From contig PWOD01000003.1 in assembly GCA_003557545.1 (NCBI GenBank), positions 1 through 27,750 on the forward strand: a stretch of 27,750 nt of DNA. The letters are read 5' to 3'. Below are positions 1 through 10,471 of this stretch, one piece after another. The translations under genes were made by a program, and so were the position numbers. Each line of letters opens with the position of its first letter. Position 1 is the stretch's first letter. The notes beneath the pieces are model-generated. The model searched no databases. It was not told where the DNA came from and saw only the letters and a list, made by a program, of their open reading frames with translations. This DNA comes from a bacterium. GTDB lineage: Bacteria; T1Sed10-126.

Positions 1-410
1 CGGCCGGGCAGGCTGATCCGGCACCACCCGTGGGACCCGCGTTAGGACAACACGGACTGAATATTATGGAGTTTTGTAATGCGTTTAACCAAAAAACTTC
101 TGACCAGGAACCGGGGATACTTATTCCGGTCGAAATAACAGTTTACAAGGATAGAAGTTATGATTTTATTACAAAAACACCGCCCGCCTCAGTTTTGCTT
201 AAACGAACTGCAGGTCTGGTAAAAGGGTCTGGAGAACCAAAGAAAAACAAGGTAGGAAAGATTTCCCGGCAACAATTACGGGAAATAGCAGAAAAAAAAC
301 TTCCCGATCTCAACGCTTATACGGTGGAGCAGGCAATCAAGATTATTTCTGGAACTGCCCGGAGCATGGGTATTGAGATTGAGGGTCAAAGAGCAGGTGG
401 AACTAAATGA
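1..410 (+). CDS. rplK: 50S ribosomal protein L11 (5' end cut by window)
   Basis: L11 forms the base of the L7/L12 stalk with L10 and binds the GTPase-associated region of 23S rRNA. The first complete codon is at position 3, and the frame reads [20 protein letters not shown], the classic L11 N-terminal signature with its proline-rich loop, followed by MEFCNAFN. About 20 N-terminal residues lie outside the window. The C-terminal rRNA-binding domain ([10 protein letters not shown], then [12 protein letters not shown]) is intact. The stop overlaps the rplA start in ATGA at 407-410, so translation is probably coupled. Nothing in the visible part is unusual. Confidence 0.97.
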   Translation, partial: AGQADPAPPVGPALGQHGLNIMEFCNAFNQKTSDQEPGILIPVEITVYKDRSYDFITKTPPASVLLKRTAGLVKGSGEPKKNKVGKISRQQLREIAEKKLPDLNAYTVEQAIKIISGTARSMGIEIEGQRAGGTK

Positions 411-1111
411 CAACTCAGAGTCGAAGGTATAGAGAATTATCAGGCAAGGCACCGAAAAATTTAATGACAGATCTGGAAGAAGCAATCGCTGAGGTTTTAA
501 AACTGGCGACAGCCGATTTTGTTGAAACCATAGAATGTCATGTAAATTTGAATATCGATCCCCGGAAAGCCGATCAGCAATTGCGCAGTTCGATAGTTTT
601 GCCCGCCGGAACCGGCCAGGAGGTCAGTGTGATTGTATTTGCCCGGGGAGAAAAGCAGCGGGAAGCTGAAGAAGCAGGGGCTGACCGTGTGGGTGCCGAG
701 GATTTAATAGAGGAGGTTGAAAATGGTTGGCTCGATTTTGATGCTGCTATAGCAACCCCTGATATTATGGCTGATGTGGGAAAACTGGGTCCACAGCTTG
801 GACCCCGTGGATTGATGCCGAATAATAAAGCGGGAACAGTAACTTTCGATGTGGCTGAGACGGTGGAAAAGATCAAAGGTGGTCAGATCGAAATCCGTAA
901 TGATAGCTATGGAATCATACATACGCCGGTTGGAACCGATGAGATGACGCCGGCTGAACTATTGGAAAATCTAAAAACCGTACTCAGGTTTGTGGTGGCT
1001 GATAGACCTTCGGTTGTGGGACGCGGTCAATATATTAAATCTATTACTCTCGTCGCTTCCATGTCACCTGCCGTCGGGGTCGAACCCGCGGTGGCCTGGG
1101 AACTGGACTGA
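407..1111 (+). CDS. rplA: 50S ribosomal protein L1
   Basis: L1 forms the mobile stalk at the E site and in many bacteria represses its own operon. The protein has 234 residues, close to the family norm of about 230. The signature [14 protein letters not shown] lies at about residues 132-145. The N-terminal RNA-binding half and the C-terminal [17 protein letters not shown] segment match the two-domain fold. The ATG overlaps the rplK stop by 4 nt. An L1 autoregulatory site would normally lie upstream of rplK, outside this window, so regulation cannot be judged here. Confidence 0.97.
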   Translation: MTTQSRRYRELSGKAPKNLMTDLEEAIAEVLKLATADFVETIECHVNLNIDPRKADQQLRSSIVLPAGTGQEVSVIVFARGEKQREAEEAGADRVGAEDLIEEVENGWLDFDAAIATPDIMADVGKLGPQLGPRGLMPNNKAGTVTFDVAETVEKIKGGQIEIRNDSYGIIHTPVGTDEMTPAELLENLKTVLRFVVADRPSVVGRGQYIKSITLVASMSPAVGVEPAVAWELD

Positions 1112-1136
1112 TAATCAGGGAGGTACGTTAGGAATA

Positions 1137-1973
1137 ATGGTAGATGTTAGAAAGATAGAATGGGTAGAACAGCTGGAGGATATGATTAAACAGAACCGCT
1201 ATATGGTGTTGACCGGTTTTCAAGGTCTGTCGGTTGAGCAGCTGGAAAATCTGCGAGGTAGCCTTTATGAACTCGATTCGGAGTTTTGTGTGGTTAAAAA
1301 CCGGCTGGCAAAATTGGCTTTTGAACGGGCCGAAACAGCTGAATTAAAAACTGATGAGAAGGTTGCGGAAGAGGTTGAAACTGCAGTTCTTGAGCTGAAG
1401 TTAGCGGATCTGGATGGAGCTGGTCCGGCCAAGGTGAAAGCTCTCGAAGAGGCGGGTTTTAATGAAGTTGCTGACGTTGCGTTGGCGGCGGCTGAGGAGC
1501 TTCAGGAAATATCAGGTGTGGGCCCCGCACTGGCTGAGAAGTTAAAGGCAAGTGCTGACAGCCTGCTGAGTGAACAGCCGGTAGAACAATCTGGCGGAGA
1601 CCACCAAGTTGAAGAAACAGCAGATATTACCGCCGGCGAGGGTTCTCTTGCTGCAGCGGTCAGCACACACCTGCGTGGAAGTACAGCGATAGTCTTTACG
1701 AACAATGAGATCAGCCAGGTCGCCAGTATCCTGGTTAAATTTCGTGACAAAACAGAAATTCTTGAATTGAAGGCAGGTGTTATTGAGCAGGAACTGATCG
1801 ATTCTGAAAAACTTGAACGAATTGCTGAGTTACCACCACGCAAGCAGCTACTGACGGCTCTTGCTATTAGTCTTAATTCACCAATTCAGAAGCTGGCACG
1901 TTATCTTATCGATCCAATCTATAAGTTTGTTGATGTGTTAAATCAGGTAAAGAAAGAAAAAGAAAACCAATAA
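1137..1973 (+). CDS. rplJ: 50S ribosomal protein L10 with inserted helix-hairpin-helix domain
   Basis: L10 anchors L7/L12 dimers to the ribosome and binds 23S rRNA at the stalk base. The open frame extends upstream into rplA, but the ATG at 1137 follows AGGGAGG (1117-1123) and opens with MVDVRKIEWVEQL, a normal L10 start. The product has 278 residues against about 165-180 in the family. Residues 1-67 are the L10 start (TGFQGLSVEQL, CVVKNRLAKLAF). Residues 169-278 are the rest (GSTAIVF, LKAGVIEQELIDSEKLERIAELP, C-terminal L12-binding helix). Residues about 68-168 are extra: an acidic helix, two helix-hairpin-helix-like units (GAGP at 94-97, GVGP at 127-130), and an acidic linker. The frame is uninterrupted across both junctions, so a sequencing frameshift is unlikely. 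Identity as L10 is secure; the function of the insert is unknown. Confidence 0.95.
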   Translation: MVDVRKIEWVEQLEDMIKQNRYMVLTGFQGLSVEQLENLRGSLYELDSEFCVVKNRLAKLAFERAETAELKTDEKVAEEVETAVLELKLADLDGAGPAKVKALEEAGFNEVADVALAAAEELQEISGVGPALAEKLKASADSLLSEQPVEQSGGDHQVEETADITAGEGSLAAAVSTHLRGSTAIVFTNNEISQVASILVKFRDKTEILELKAGVIEQELIDSEKLERIAELPPRKQLLTALAISLNSPIQKLARYLIDPIYKFVDVLNQVKKEKENQ

Positions 1974-1986
1974 GGAGTGAGTTTTG

Positions 1987-2373
1987 ATGGCTGCGTTGAG
2001 TAAAGAGGAGATTATTAGTTCTATTGAAGAGATGACGGTTCTGGAACTGTCGGAATTGGTTGAAGAGATTGAGGAACGTTTTGATGTGGAAGCTGGAGCC
2101 ATGGCCGGCGCCGTAATGGCCGCCCCTGCTGCTGGTGCCGGGGATGAAGAGGATGACGACAGTGGTGTTGTCGATGTTATCCTGGCGGATTTTGGCGACA
2201 GTAAAATTCAGGTCATTAAAGAGGTCAGAGCGTTGACAGACCTGGGTCTTAAAGAAGCTAAAAAGCTGGTTGAAGATGCACCCAGTCCGGTCAAGGAAGG
2301 TATCGCACGTGAGGATGCCGAAGAGATTGTGGAAAAACTGGAAGCTGCCGGTGCAACGGTTGAACTTAAATAA
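1987..2373 (+). CDS. rplL: 50S ribosomal protein L7/L12
   Basis: L7/L12 is the multicopy stalk protein that recruits and activates translational GTPases. It has 128 residues: an N-terminal dimerization part ([25 protein letters not shown]), an Ala/Gly/acidic hinge at about 37-58, and a C-terminal domain with [20 protein letters not shown] and a final AGATVELK. The hinge is strongly acidic (DEEDDD). A TTG three bases upstream could also initiate, but the ATG at 1987 is better spaced from AAGGAG (1972-1977), which overlaps the rplJ stop. It lies 13 nt after rplJ. Confidence 0.97.
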   Translation: MAALSKEEIISSIEEMTVLELSELVEEIEERFDVEAGAMAGAVMAAPAAGAGDEEDDDSGVVDVILADFGDSKIQVIKEVRALTDLGLKEAKKLVEDAPSPVKEGIAREDAEEIVEKLEAAGATVELK

Positions 2374-2438
2374 CAGTTTATCGTGGATGAGGGGTAGCGT
2401 TAGTTGTAAGTAGTTAACCTGGCTGACATTATTTTTGT

Positions 2439-2463
2439 GTACCAATAGGAGGGTCCCTGGTAT
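2439..2463 (+). promoter_or_regulatory. Hairpin enclosing the rpoB ribosome binding site
   Basis: GTACCA (2439-2444) can pair with TGGTAT (2458-2463), counting one terminal G-U pair. This closes a loop holding the Shine-Dalgarno AGGAGGG (2447-2453) and reaches the first two bases of the rpoB ATG. Two more G-C pairs (2448-2449 with 2456-2457) can form inside. Such a fold would limit ribosome access. Stability was not computed, and the pairing is short enough to arise by chance. Confidence 0.3.
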
Positions 2464-5400
2464 GGTGATTGATAAGGTCGAGGCAAAAGGAAATGTCCTT
2501 GATTTTGGTAGGTTGAACGAAGTTTATGAAGAGGATGATCTTCTACGTATCCAGAAGGTTCATTATGAGTGGTTTTTACAGCCTGATTGTAGCCCGGGGG
2601 AAAGGAAAATCCAGGGATTTGAAGAGGCTTTACGAGACACTTTTCCGATTGAGAATGATGCTGTATCGCTTGAATATGAGCATTATGAGGTGGGAAAAGT
2701 TGAGGGAACTCCACAGCTGTGTAAAGACCAGGGTTCTACTTACTCGGTCCCTATCACTGCTCGGATGCGACTGATTTTTAAGGATACCGGTGAGATTATT
2801 GAGGAGGATGTTTTTCTTGGTGATTTCCCCTTTATGACACCGACCGGTTCATTTGTTGTTAATGGAACTGAGCGGATTATTACCAGTCAATTGATACGTT
2901 CGCCCGGAGTTATTTATGATTATGATGATTCTAAGGAACGGTTCACCTGTAAGATTATTCCCTATCTTGGTACCTGGGTGACGATTGATATAGACGCACG
3001 TCACCGGATGAAGATCAGTATCGATCGGGAACGACGTCTTGAAGCAACTACTTTTTTGCGGATTTTACCGGAAGATCCTGAAGCCGATGAGATTTCTTAT
3101 TTGATGCCGACGAATGAAGATATAGTTGAACATTTTTATGAGACCAGGAAAGTGGCTTTAGATGAGATTGAGGATTATACGCAGGAGTATATTGCCGAAC
3201 CGATCACCCAGGAGGAAACTGTGGTTGTCGGGACCGATGAAGATGGTGAGGAGATCACTGAAGTTCAGGATGTGATCATTTACGATGCTGGTCAGCGGAT
3301 CGACAAAAAAATCTTACGGGATGCTGGAGATCTTGGATATGCCGAGCTTAAGATCGTTGATCGGGAAGAGACCGACCAGTTTAACCCTGTAATTCTCAAT
3401 ACGCTTGCCAAGGATCCCACTGCGGATCCGGCGGCTGCTTTCAAACGGCTGTTTAAACAGCTGCGTCCAAACGACCCGTATAACATAGATAATGCACGAG
3501 ATTATATTTACGGTGCTTTTTTTGATCGTTCCCGGATCGACCTGGAAAGAGTTGGTCGCTATAAGATTAATAAGAAGTTGGGTCATAAAGGTCTGAGTGA
3601 AGAGGAGTTAGATGAGCGAGCTTTAACACCCGATGATCTGATTAAAATTTTCGAATATTTTATTTCGATCGCAGATGGTGAGGGGACTATTGATGATATT
3701 GATCATCTGGCCAATCGGCGTGTTAGAACGATTGGTGAGTTGCTCTACCAGCAGACAAAGAATGGTCTTAACCGGGTTCGCCGCAATATTGAGGATAAGT
3801 TAAATGTCCATGTGCAGGACGATGAACGTCCTACACCGGCTCGATTAATCAATATTAAACCTTTGACCGCTGATATTCAGGAATTTTTCGGAACCGGTTC
3901 TTTAAGTCAGTTTATGGATCAGACTAATCCACTGGATGAGCTCACCCATAAACGTCGTCTGTCGGCGCTGGGACCTGGTGGTCTGTCCCGTGAACGTGCC
4001 GGGTTTGACGTGCGTGATGTTCATCACACCCATTATGGCCGGATCTGTCCGATTGAGACTCCGGAAGGGCCTAATATCGGTCTGATTGTTAGTCTTGGAA
4101 CTTATTCAAGGGTTAATAACCTGGGTTTTCTGGTCACCCCCTATCGGAAAGTAAAGGATGCTGTGGTGACCGATGAGGTTGTTTTTCTCGATGCTGATGA
4201 TGAGGAACAGGCCCGGATTGCTGCGGCTGGAACGCCGCAGGATGACAAAGGAGCTTTTATTGAAGATCTTGTTCGTGCCCGTTATCAGGGTGAGTTTGAA
4301 CTGGTTCACCGTGAAGAAGTTGATTATATTGATGTCTCTCCGAGACAGATTGTTAGTATTTCTACATCCTGTATTCCCTTCCTGGAAAATGATGACGCCA
4401 ACCGGGCCCTTATGGGTTCTAATATGCAGCGTCAGGCGGTGCCCTTGGTTAAAACAAAACGGCCCCGGGTTTCAACCGGTGTTGAAGGAAAAGCAGCCAG
4501 GGACAGCGGAGCAGTGGTTGTTGCCAGCAGAGGAGGCAAGGTGGTTCGCTGTACTGCGAATGAGATCTGGTTGGAAACAGATGAAAAATTAGATGAGCCT
4601 CAGATTGATCAGCGCACCGGTGAGGTTATTGCTGACAAAGGGGATAAGAAGATCGATATCTATCCCCTGTTGAAATACCGTCGCTCTAACCAGGGCAGCT
4701 GTTTTAATCAGAAGCCTATAGTTCAGCTTGGTGATGAAATCTCTGACGGCGGTGTGCTGGCCGATGGACCGGCCACCAGCCAGGGAGAACTGGCTCTGGG
4801 CAAAGATGTCAAGGTAGCTTTTATGCCCTGGGAAGGTTATAACTTTGAGGATGCGATTCTCGTTTCCGAAAGACTTGTCAGGGATGATGAGTTCACTTCT
4901 ATTCATATTGAAGAGCTGGATGTTGCTGCCCGGGAGACAAAGGTTGGGAAAGAGGAGATTACCCGGGATATACCCAGCCAGAGTAAACGTGTTCTGCGCG
5001 ATCTGGATGACAACGGAATAATTAAGATTGGAAGTTATGTGGAGCCGGGTGATCTTCTTGTGGGTAAAGTTACACCGAAGACACATGTGGATCTTTCGCC
5101 CGAATATAAACTGCTCCATTCAATCTTCGGCGAAAAGGCTAAAGATGTAAAGGATACCTCCCTGAAGGTTCCGCATGGGACAAAAGGGGTAGTGGTTGAT
5201 GTTAAGCAGTTTAGCCGGGAGAACAACGATGACCTTGAGGCCGGAGTTGAAAAGAAGGTTAAGGTATATATCGCTGATAAACGGAAGATTTCAGTTGGAG
5301 ATAAACTTGCCGGTCGACATGGTAATAAAGGTGTTATTTCCCGTATTATGGCGGTTGAAGATATGCCCTATACCGACGAAGGGGAGCCGGTTGATGTTGT

Positions 5401-6016
5401 GCTTAATCCGCTGGGTGTGCCCAGTCGGATGAACCTTGGCCAGGTGCTTGAAACCCACATTAATCTGGCACTTGAAAAACTTGGTTATAGAGTAATTGCT
5501 CCGGTTTTTCAGGGTCCAACCGAGGATGATATTGGTGATCTGCTGGAAGAGGCAGGTCTGCCCCGGGATGGTAAGGTTAAACTTCGGGATGGCCGTACCG
5601 GGAATTATTTTGATCAGAAGGTTACTATTGGTGATATGCATATAATGAAGCTTGAGCATCTGGCGGAGGACAAGGTTCATGCCCGTTCAATTGGGCCCTA
5701 CTCCCTTGTTACTCAGCAACCGCTGGGTGGTAAAGCTCAGTTTGGTGGTCAACGACTGGGTGAGATGGAGGTCTGGGCTCTGGAAGCCTATGGTGCAGCC
5801 CATACCCTGCGGGAGTTTTTAACCGTCAAAAGTGATGATGTGAGCGGTCGGTCCCGCACCTATGCTTCAATTGTGAAGGGTGAGGAAAGTTTTGTCCCGG
5901 GTGTTCCTGAATCGTTTAATGTGTTGCTCAAAGAGATGCAGGGATTGGGACTGGATATTCGGGTTTTTGATGAAAAATCCCGGGAGATTGATATTGATGA
6001 AATGGTTACTGAATAA
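2462..6016 (+). CDS. rpoB: DNA-directed RNA polymerase subunit beta
   Basis: This is the beta subunit of core RNA polymerase. The ATG at 2462 sits 8 nt after AGGAGGG (2447-2453). The product has 1184 residues, near the compact Bacillus length and lacking the larger insertions of the 1342-residue E. coli protein. The rifampicin region at about 476-540 reads GSLSQFMDQTNPLDELTHKR and then LSALGPGGLSRERAGFDVRD. The residues equivalent to E. coli D516, H526 and S531 are unchanged, so no common resistance substitution is seen. GDKLAGRHGNKG at 946-957 holds the active-site lysines. A small acidic segment (about 230-280) differs from well-known homologues. The C-terminus (GLGLDIRVFDEKSREID) is intact. 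The gap from rplL is 88 nt and rpoC follows after 23 nt. Confidence 0.98.
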   Translation: MVIDKVEAKGNVLDFGRLNEVYEEDDLLRIQKVHYEWFLQPDCSPGERKIQGFEEALRDTFPIENDAVSLEYEHYEVGKVEGTPQLCKDQGSTYSVPITARMRLIFKDTGEIIEEDVFLGDFPFMTPTGSFVVNGTERIITSQLIRSPGVIYDYDDSKERFTCKIIPYLGTWVTIDIDARHRMKISIDRERRLEATTFLRILPEDPEADEISYLMPTNEDIVEHFYETRKVALDEIEDYTQEYIAEPITQEETVVVGTDEDGEEITEVQDVIIYDAGQRIDKKILRDAGDLGYAELKIVDREETDQFNPVILNTLAKDPTADPAAAFKRLFKQLRPNDPYNIDNARDYIYGAFFDRSRIDLERVGRYKINKKLGHKGLSEEELDERALTPDDLIKIFEYFISIADGEGTIDDIDHLANRRVRTIGELLYQQTKNGLNRVRRNIEDKLNVHVQDDERPTPARLINIKPLTADIQEFFGTGSLSQFMDQTNPLDELTHKRRLSALGPGGLSRERAGFDVRDVHHTHYGRICPIETPEGPNIGLIVSLGTYSRVNNLGFLVTPYRKVKDAVVTDEVVFLDADDEEQARIAAAGTPQDDKGAFIEDLVRARYQGEFELVHREEVDYIDVSPRQIVSISTSCIPFLENDDANRALMGSNMQRQAVPLVKTKRPRVSTGVEGKAARDSGAVVVASRGGKVVRCTANEIWLETDEKLDEPQIDQRTGEVIADKGDKKIDIYPLLKYRRSNQGSCFNQKPIVQLGDEISDGGVLADGPATSQGELALGKDVKVAFMPWEGYNFEDAILVSERLVRDDEFTSIHIEELDVAARETKVGKEEITRDIPSQSKRVLRDLDDNGIIKIGSYVEPGDLLVGKVTPKTHVDLSPEYKLLHSIFGEKAKDVKDTSLKVPHGTKGVVVDVKQFSRENNDDLEAGVEKKVKVYIADKRKISVGDKLAGRHGNKGVISRIMAVEDMPYTDEGEPVDVVLNPLGVPSRMNLGQVLETHINLALEKLGYRVIAPVFQGPTEDDIGDLLEEAGLPRDGKVKLRDGRTGNYFDQKVTIGDMHIMKLEHLAEDKVHARSIGPYSLVTQQPLGGKAQFGGQRLGEMEVWALEAYGAAHTLREFLTVKSDDVSGRSRTYASIVKGEESFVPGVPESFNVLLKEMQGLGLDIRVFDEKSREIDIDEMVTE

Positions 6017-6039
6017 AATTCAGGTAGAGGTGTTTTCCC

Positions 6040-9000
6040 TTGGCTAAAAATTCTCAAACTGATGCAGAAACTATCGGAAGCAGTCAACTGTCGGATAGTG
6101 GTCTGTTAGGTGAAAATTCAGCAGCGGAGATGTACGGGCATAATTTTTTCTCAGAGTTCGATCACATAAGCATTGGGCTTATGGATAAGGATAGGGTGCT
6201 GGAGATTTCCAGCGGTGAGGTAGAGGAACCGGAAACTATCAATTACCGCTCCCTGCGTCCGGAACGGGGTGGATTGTTTTGTGAAAAGATTTTTGGCCCG
6301 ACCCGTGACTGGGAATGTTTTTGTGGAAAATACAAGAGCAAAAAATATGCCGGTGTGGTCTGTGATAAATGTGGCGTAGAGGTCGCCCGCTCCAAGGTTA
6401 GAAGGGTGCGGACAGGTCATATAAATCTTATGTCACCGGTAACCCATATCTGGTTTCTCAAGGGAATCCCCTCCAAGCTCAGTCTGGTTTTGGACATGCG
6501 GATCAAAGATCTGGAAAAAATTGTCTACTTTGAGAACTATGTGGTTATTGACGCTGAAAACACCGGACTTAAAGAGAAAGAGCTGTTGAATGAAAAAGAA
6601 TACCAGCGAGCCCGGGAAGAATACAGCAACAAGTTTGATGCTGATATGGGCGCCGATGCTATCCGTAAGTTGCTGGATCGGTTAGATCTGGAGGCGGAAA
6701 TAAAACAGATCGAAACGGACCTGGAGCTGGACAGGCAAAAATCCAAAGTAAGAACTAAAATCAGACAGAAAAACCGCAAACTTATTCGGCGGTTGCGGGT
6801 ATTGAAAGGGTTTTATGATTCAGGACTGAATCCGAAAAACATGACCCTGGATATACTCCCCGTGTTGCCTCCTGATTTAAGACCGATGATTCAGTTGGAA
6901 CGGGGTCGTTTTGCCACATCGGATGTTAATGACCTTTATCGCCGGGTGATCAACCGGAACAACCGGCTTAAAAAGTTATTAGAACTGCGCACGCCGGATA
7001 TTATTATTCGGAATGAAAAGCGAATGTTACAGGAAGCGGTCGATGCGCTGATCGATAACTCACGGGTGGATCGACCTGTCAGAGGACCTAACAACCGCCC
7101 ACTGAAATCTTTGACTGACCTACTGAAAGGGAAGCAGGGCAGGTTCCGCCAGAATCTGCTGGGTAAACGTGTTGATTATTCAGGCCGGGCTGTAATTGTC
7201 AATGGTCCCGAGCTTAAGTTTAATGAGTGTGGAATACCGAAAAAAATGGCAATTGAACTGTTCAAGCCGTTTATTATGCAGCGGCTGGTCAATGATAATA
7301 TTGCTTCCAGTATCAAGTCGGCCAAAAAAATGATTGAACGTGAAGAGTCAGAGGTCTGGGATGCACTGGAAGAGGTAATCAAAGGCCACCCTGTAATGCT
7401 GAACCGGGCTCCGACACTGCACCGGTTAGGGATGCAGGCATATGAACCTGTTTTGACCGAGGGTAACGCTATTAGGTTGCATCCCCTGGCCTGTCCTCCG
7501 TTTAATGCTGATTTTGACGGAGACCAGATGGCAGTGCATGTCCCCTTGTCTAAAACCGCTCAGATTGAGGCCCGGGTTCTAATGCTTAGTACTAATAACC
7601 TGTTATCGCCAGCGCACGGCGGGGCGGTTAGTGTTCCAACTCAGGATATGGTTATTGGAATAAATTATTTAACCCGCTCCCCGTTTGGGCTCGAGCTGGA
7701 TGATATTGATCAACCGGACTATAAGTTTTCCAACCCGGATCAGGTACGGTGGGCCTATGAACAGGGTGTGTTGACCCTGCACAGTCCAATTCTTTACCGG
7801 ATCGATGGAAAACGTTATGTGACAACCGCCGGCCGGGTAATTTTTAATGATTATCTGCCGGACGGTCTGGGTTTTAGAAACGAGGAATTTGATAAAAAGG
7901 CACTATCCAAACTGGTGGCGGAGGTAGTTGAGGAGGAAGGGACCTACACCACCGTGAATATGTTGGATACCCTTAAAGAGCTGGGATACCACGAGTCAAC
8001 CTTGATGGGTTGTTCGATCGGTTATGCCGATCTGTTTGAGCCGCCGGAACGAAAGAAATTAATGCAGCAGGGTGAGAAGGAGATTGAGGACATTAACCGG
8101 CGTTATGAAAAAGGTGAGCTGGTTGCCGAAGAGAAATATAATCAGGTAATCAACGTCTGGCATCGTGTTACACAGGAGGTCAGTGATGCGCTGATTAAAG
8201 CTCTCAGTACCGATCAGGAAGGATTTAATCCGACCTATATGATGGCCCATTCTGGAGCTCGGGGTTCCGAGGAGCAGCTGCGTCAGCTGGCCGGGATGCG
8301 TGGCTTGATGGCAAAACCAAGTGGTAAAATTATTGAGCTGCCGATTAAGGCCAGTTTCCGTGATGGTCTGTCAGTTATGGAATATTTTATTTCAACCAAT
8401 GGTGCCCGTAAGGGGTTGGCCGATACCGCCCTTAAGACTGCTGATGCTGGATATCTGACCCGGCGTCTTGCCGATGTAGCCCAGGGCTGCAGAGTTGTTG
8501 GGGAGGATTGTGAAACTCTCCAGGGTGTTGAGGTTGAACCGATCAGGTCAAGTGACGAGATAGTTGAGAACCTTTACGATAGGATAGTTGGTCGGGTGGC
8601 GCGGGATGATATAAAACACCCGCAGACCGGTGAAACAATTGTTGAAGAAAATCAGCTAATTGAAGAGAAACAGGCCGCACGGATTGAAGAGTGTGGATTT
8701 GACTCGATTAAGATTCGTAGTGTGCTTACCTGTGAGGCTGAAGAAGGGGTCTGTTCACGCTGTTATGGTCGGGATCTTTCGACCAGGCAGATGGTTAATA
8801 TCGGTGAGCCGGTGGGTATTATCTCGGCTGAATCGATTGGAGAGCCTGGCACTCAGCTGACCATGCGTACCTTCCACACCGGAGGAACAGCTGCCGGTGG
8901 TGGTGAACATGCAGTTCAGGCAGAGAATGATATTTTTGTTGAAACATTGCCTCAAAATGCAGTTGAATATAAACGGCAGACCGGAGAAAATGTTCTGGTA

Positions 9001-10434
9001 TGTCTTGCCGAGTCGGAAATGGGTATTAGAAAAATCAAGCAGGAGATAGATCTTCAGCCTGCCGAGGGTAAGATTGAACCGGTAGTTTTTGAAGGACTCT
9101 GGGTCTATGAGGGTGACCAGGTGGCCACCTTTATTGATGAAGATGGAGAAGAAGAGGATGTTTATGCTGAAACTGAGGGTGTTGTGACTGTAGCCGATCA
9201 AACTCTCAGAATTCTTGGTAGCGATTATTCGGTCAATGTCGGGATAGGTGCTCATATCCTTGTTTCTGAAGGGGATGTTGTTAGAGCCGGTGAGACTTAT
9301 GTTGAAACAGATCCTTACAATGAGTTGATTCTGGCTGAATTTGACGGAGAAGTTAAGCTGCGTGATGTGGAAGTTGGCCGGACTCTGAGTGAAGAGGTTG
9401 ATGAAACAACCGGTCTGATCAATAAGGTGATTATTGAGGATAAACAGGGGAAAATGTTCCCTAGCATTATTTTGAAGAAGAAGGGTAAGAAATTAACCCG
9501 TCGTTATGATCTTCCCTATGGAGCGATTCTTGTGGCTGATGATGGTGAGGATGTCCAGTCAGGACAGGTACTTGCCAAGATGCCCAAAGGAGCGGTTCTT
9601 ACCAAGGATATAACCGGTGGTCTGCCCCGTGTAGAAGATCTGTTTGAGGCCCGTAAGAGGACCAAACAGAGTGCGGATATTGCTGAAATTTCTGGGGAAA
9701 TTGAGTTTATTAAGCCGGAGAAACGGGAAGAAAAAGGTATTCGAACGATTCAGATTACAAACCCTGAGACCGAGGACACAAAGAATTACCGAATTAAACC
9801 GGGTGTTCATATTCGGGTCAGAGATGGTGAGTTGATTGAGGAGGGGACACCGCTGACCGAAGGTTATGTTAATCCTCATGACCTGTTGAGAGTTAAAGGT
9901 GTGCGGGCGTTGGAAAACTATCTGGTTTCTGAAATTCAGACAGTTTATCGCCAGCAGGGTGTGGGAATTAATGATAAACATATCGAACTTATGGTCAGAC
10001 AGATGGTTCGACGGGTAATGATCACCGAGGCCGGTGATACAAAGTTTCTCCCCGGAGAACTGGTTGACCGCCATCGATTGGCAAGAATTAATAGTGAACT
10101 CAGCCAGAATTCCAAAGAACCGGCCACTTTTACGTCGGTTCTCCAGGGAATCACAAAGGCTTCTCTGGCTACTGACAGTTTTATTTCTTCGGCCAGTTTT
10201 CAGGATACCAAGCGTGTTCTGTCTGATGCGGCTGCCCAGGGTCAGGTTGATGAGCTTACAGGATTGAAAGAAAATGTTATAACCGGACATTTGATTCCAG
10301 CCGGAACCGGTTACTATACCTATAGAAATATGTTTAAAAAGGATCTTCGAGAGGTTGTTGATAAAGCCCGATCCTTTACCAGGCAGGCCGCTGAGGCCGA
10401 GGCAACTGCTGATGAAGAGGTGACGCCGGCCTGA
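6040..10434 (+). CDS. rpoC: DNA-directed RNA polymerase subunit beta' with trigger-loop insertion
   Basis: This is the catalytic beta' subunit, 1464 residues. Start is the TTG at 6040, after GAGGTG (6026-6031). A non-conserved N-terminal stretch (about 1-35) precedes the domain that contains zinc finger 1 (C93, C95, C108, C111). NADFDGDQ at 489-496 supplies the three Mg-binding aspartates (D491, D493, D495). Zinc site 2 is C824, C898, C905 and C908. The trigger loop [14 protein letters not shown] (938-951) is separated from [18 protein letters not shown] (from 1188) by about 235 residues, an insertion at the site of E. coli SI3 and longer than it. Bacillus-type beta' lacks this insertion, so it argues for a diderm-type lineage. 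The C-terminus [10 protein letters not shown] is intact. Confidence 0.98.
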   Translation: MAKNSQTDAETIGSSQLSDSGLLGENSAAEMYGHNFFSEFDHISIGLMDKDRVLEISSGEVEEPETINYRSLRPERGGLFCEKIFGPTRDWECFCGKYKSKKYAGVVCDKCGVEVARSKVRRVRTGHINLMSPVTHIWFLKGIPSKLSLVLDMRIKDLEKIVYFENYVVIDAENTGLKEKELLNEKEYQRAREEYSNKFDADMGADAIRKLLDRLDLEAEIKQIETDLELDRQKSKVRTKIRQKNRKLIRRLRVLKGFYDSGLNPKNMTLDILPVLPPDLRPMIQLERGRFATSDVNDLYRRVINRNNRLKKLLELRTPDIIIRNEKRMLQEAVDALIDNSRVDRPVRGPNNRPLKSLTDLLKGKQGRFRQNLLGKRVDYSGRAVIVNGPELKFNECGIPKKMAIELFKPFIMQRLVNDNIASSIKSAKKMIEREESEVWDALEEVIKGHPVMLNRAPTLHRLGMQAYEPVLTEGNAIRLHPLACPPFNADFDGDQMAVHVPLSKTAQIEARVLMLSTNNLLSPAHGGAVSVPTQDMVIGINYLTRSPFGLELDDIDQPDYKFSNPDQVRWAYEQGVLTLHSPILYRIDGKRYVTTAGRVIFNDYLPDGLGFRNEEFDKKALSKLVAEVVEEEGTYTTVNMLDTLKELGYHESTLMGCSIGYADLFEPPERKKLMQQGEKEIEDINRRYEKGELVAEEKYNQVINVWHRVTQEVSDALIKALSTDQEGFNPTYMMAHSGARGSEEQLRQLAGMRGLMAKPSGKIIELPIKASFRDGLSVMEYFISTNGARKGLADTALKTADAGYLTRRLADVAQGCRVVGEDCETLQGVEVEPIRSSDEIVENLYDRIVGRVARDDIKHPQTGETIVEENQLIEEKQAARIEECGFDSIKIRSVLTCEAEEGVCSRCYGRDLSTRQMVNIGEPVGIISAESIGEPGTQLTMRTFHTGGTAAGGGEHAVQAENDIFVETLPQNAVEYKRQTGENVLVCLAESEMGIRKIKQEIDLQPAEGKIEPVVFEGLWVYEGDQVATFIDEDGEEEDVYAETEGVVTVADQTLRILGSDYSVNVGIGAHILVSEGDVVRAGETYVETDPYNELILAEFDGEVKLRDVEVGRTLSEEVDETTGLINKVIIEDKQGKMFPSIILKKKGKKLTRRYDLPYGAILVADDGEDVQSGQVLAKMPKGAVLTKDITGGLPRVEDLFEARKRTKQSADIAEISGEIEFIKPEKREEKGIRTIQITNPETEDTKNYRIKPGVHIRVRDGELIEEGTPLTEGYVNPHDLLRVKGVRALENYLVSEIQTVYRQQGVGINDKHIELMVRQMVRRVMITEAGDTKFLPGELVDRHRLARINSELSQNSKEPATFTSVLQGITKASLATDSFISSASFQDTKRVLSDAAAQGQVDELTGLKENVITGHLIPAGTGYYTYRNMFKKDLREVVDKARSFTRQAAEAEATADEEVTPA

Positions 10435-10471
10435 TCGGGTCATTAATTAGTTTATTAATTGCGTTAAATAG

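Noticed and set aside
990-1136. Upstream extension of the L10 reading frame into rplA
   Set aside because: The 49 extra residues do not resemble L10 and overlap rplA; the ATG at 1137 has a ribosome binding site and a normal L10 start.
1906-2445. Minus-strand open frame of 179 codons across the rplL region
   Set aside because: It mirrors rplL and the end of rplJ, and no protein family was recognised.
3890-4075. Rifampicin resistance substitutions in rpoB
   Set aside because: The residues equivalent to E. coli D516, H526 and S531 and their neighbours are the sensitive type.
9559-10443. Long open frame of 294 codons on the minus strand opposite rpoC
   Set aside because: It lies wholly opposite the conserved 3' part of rpoC, resembles no known family by eye and has composition expected of a shadow frame.
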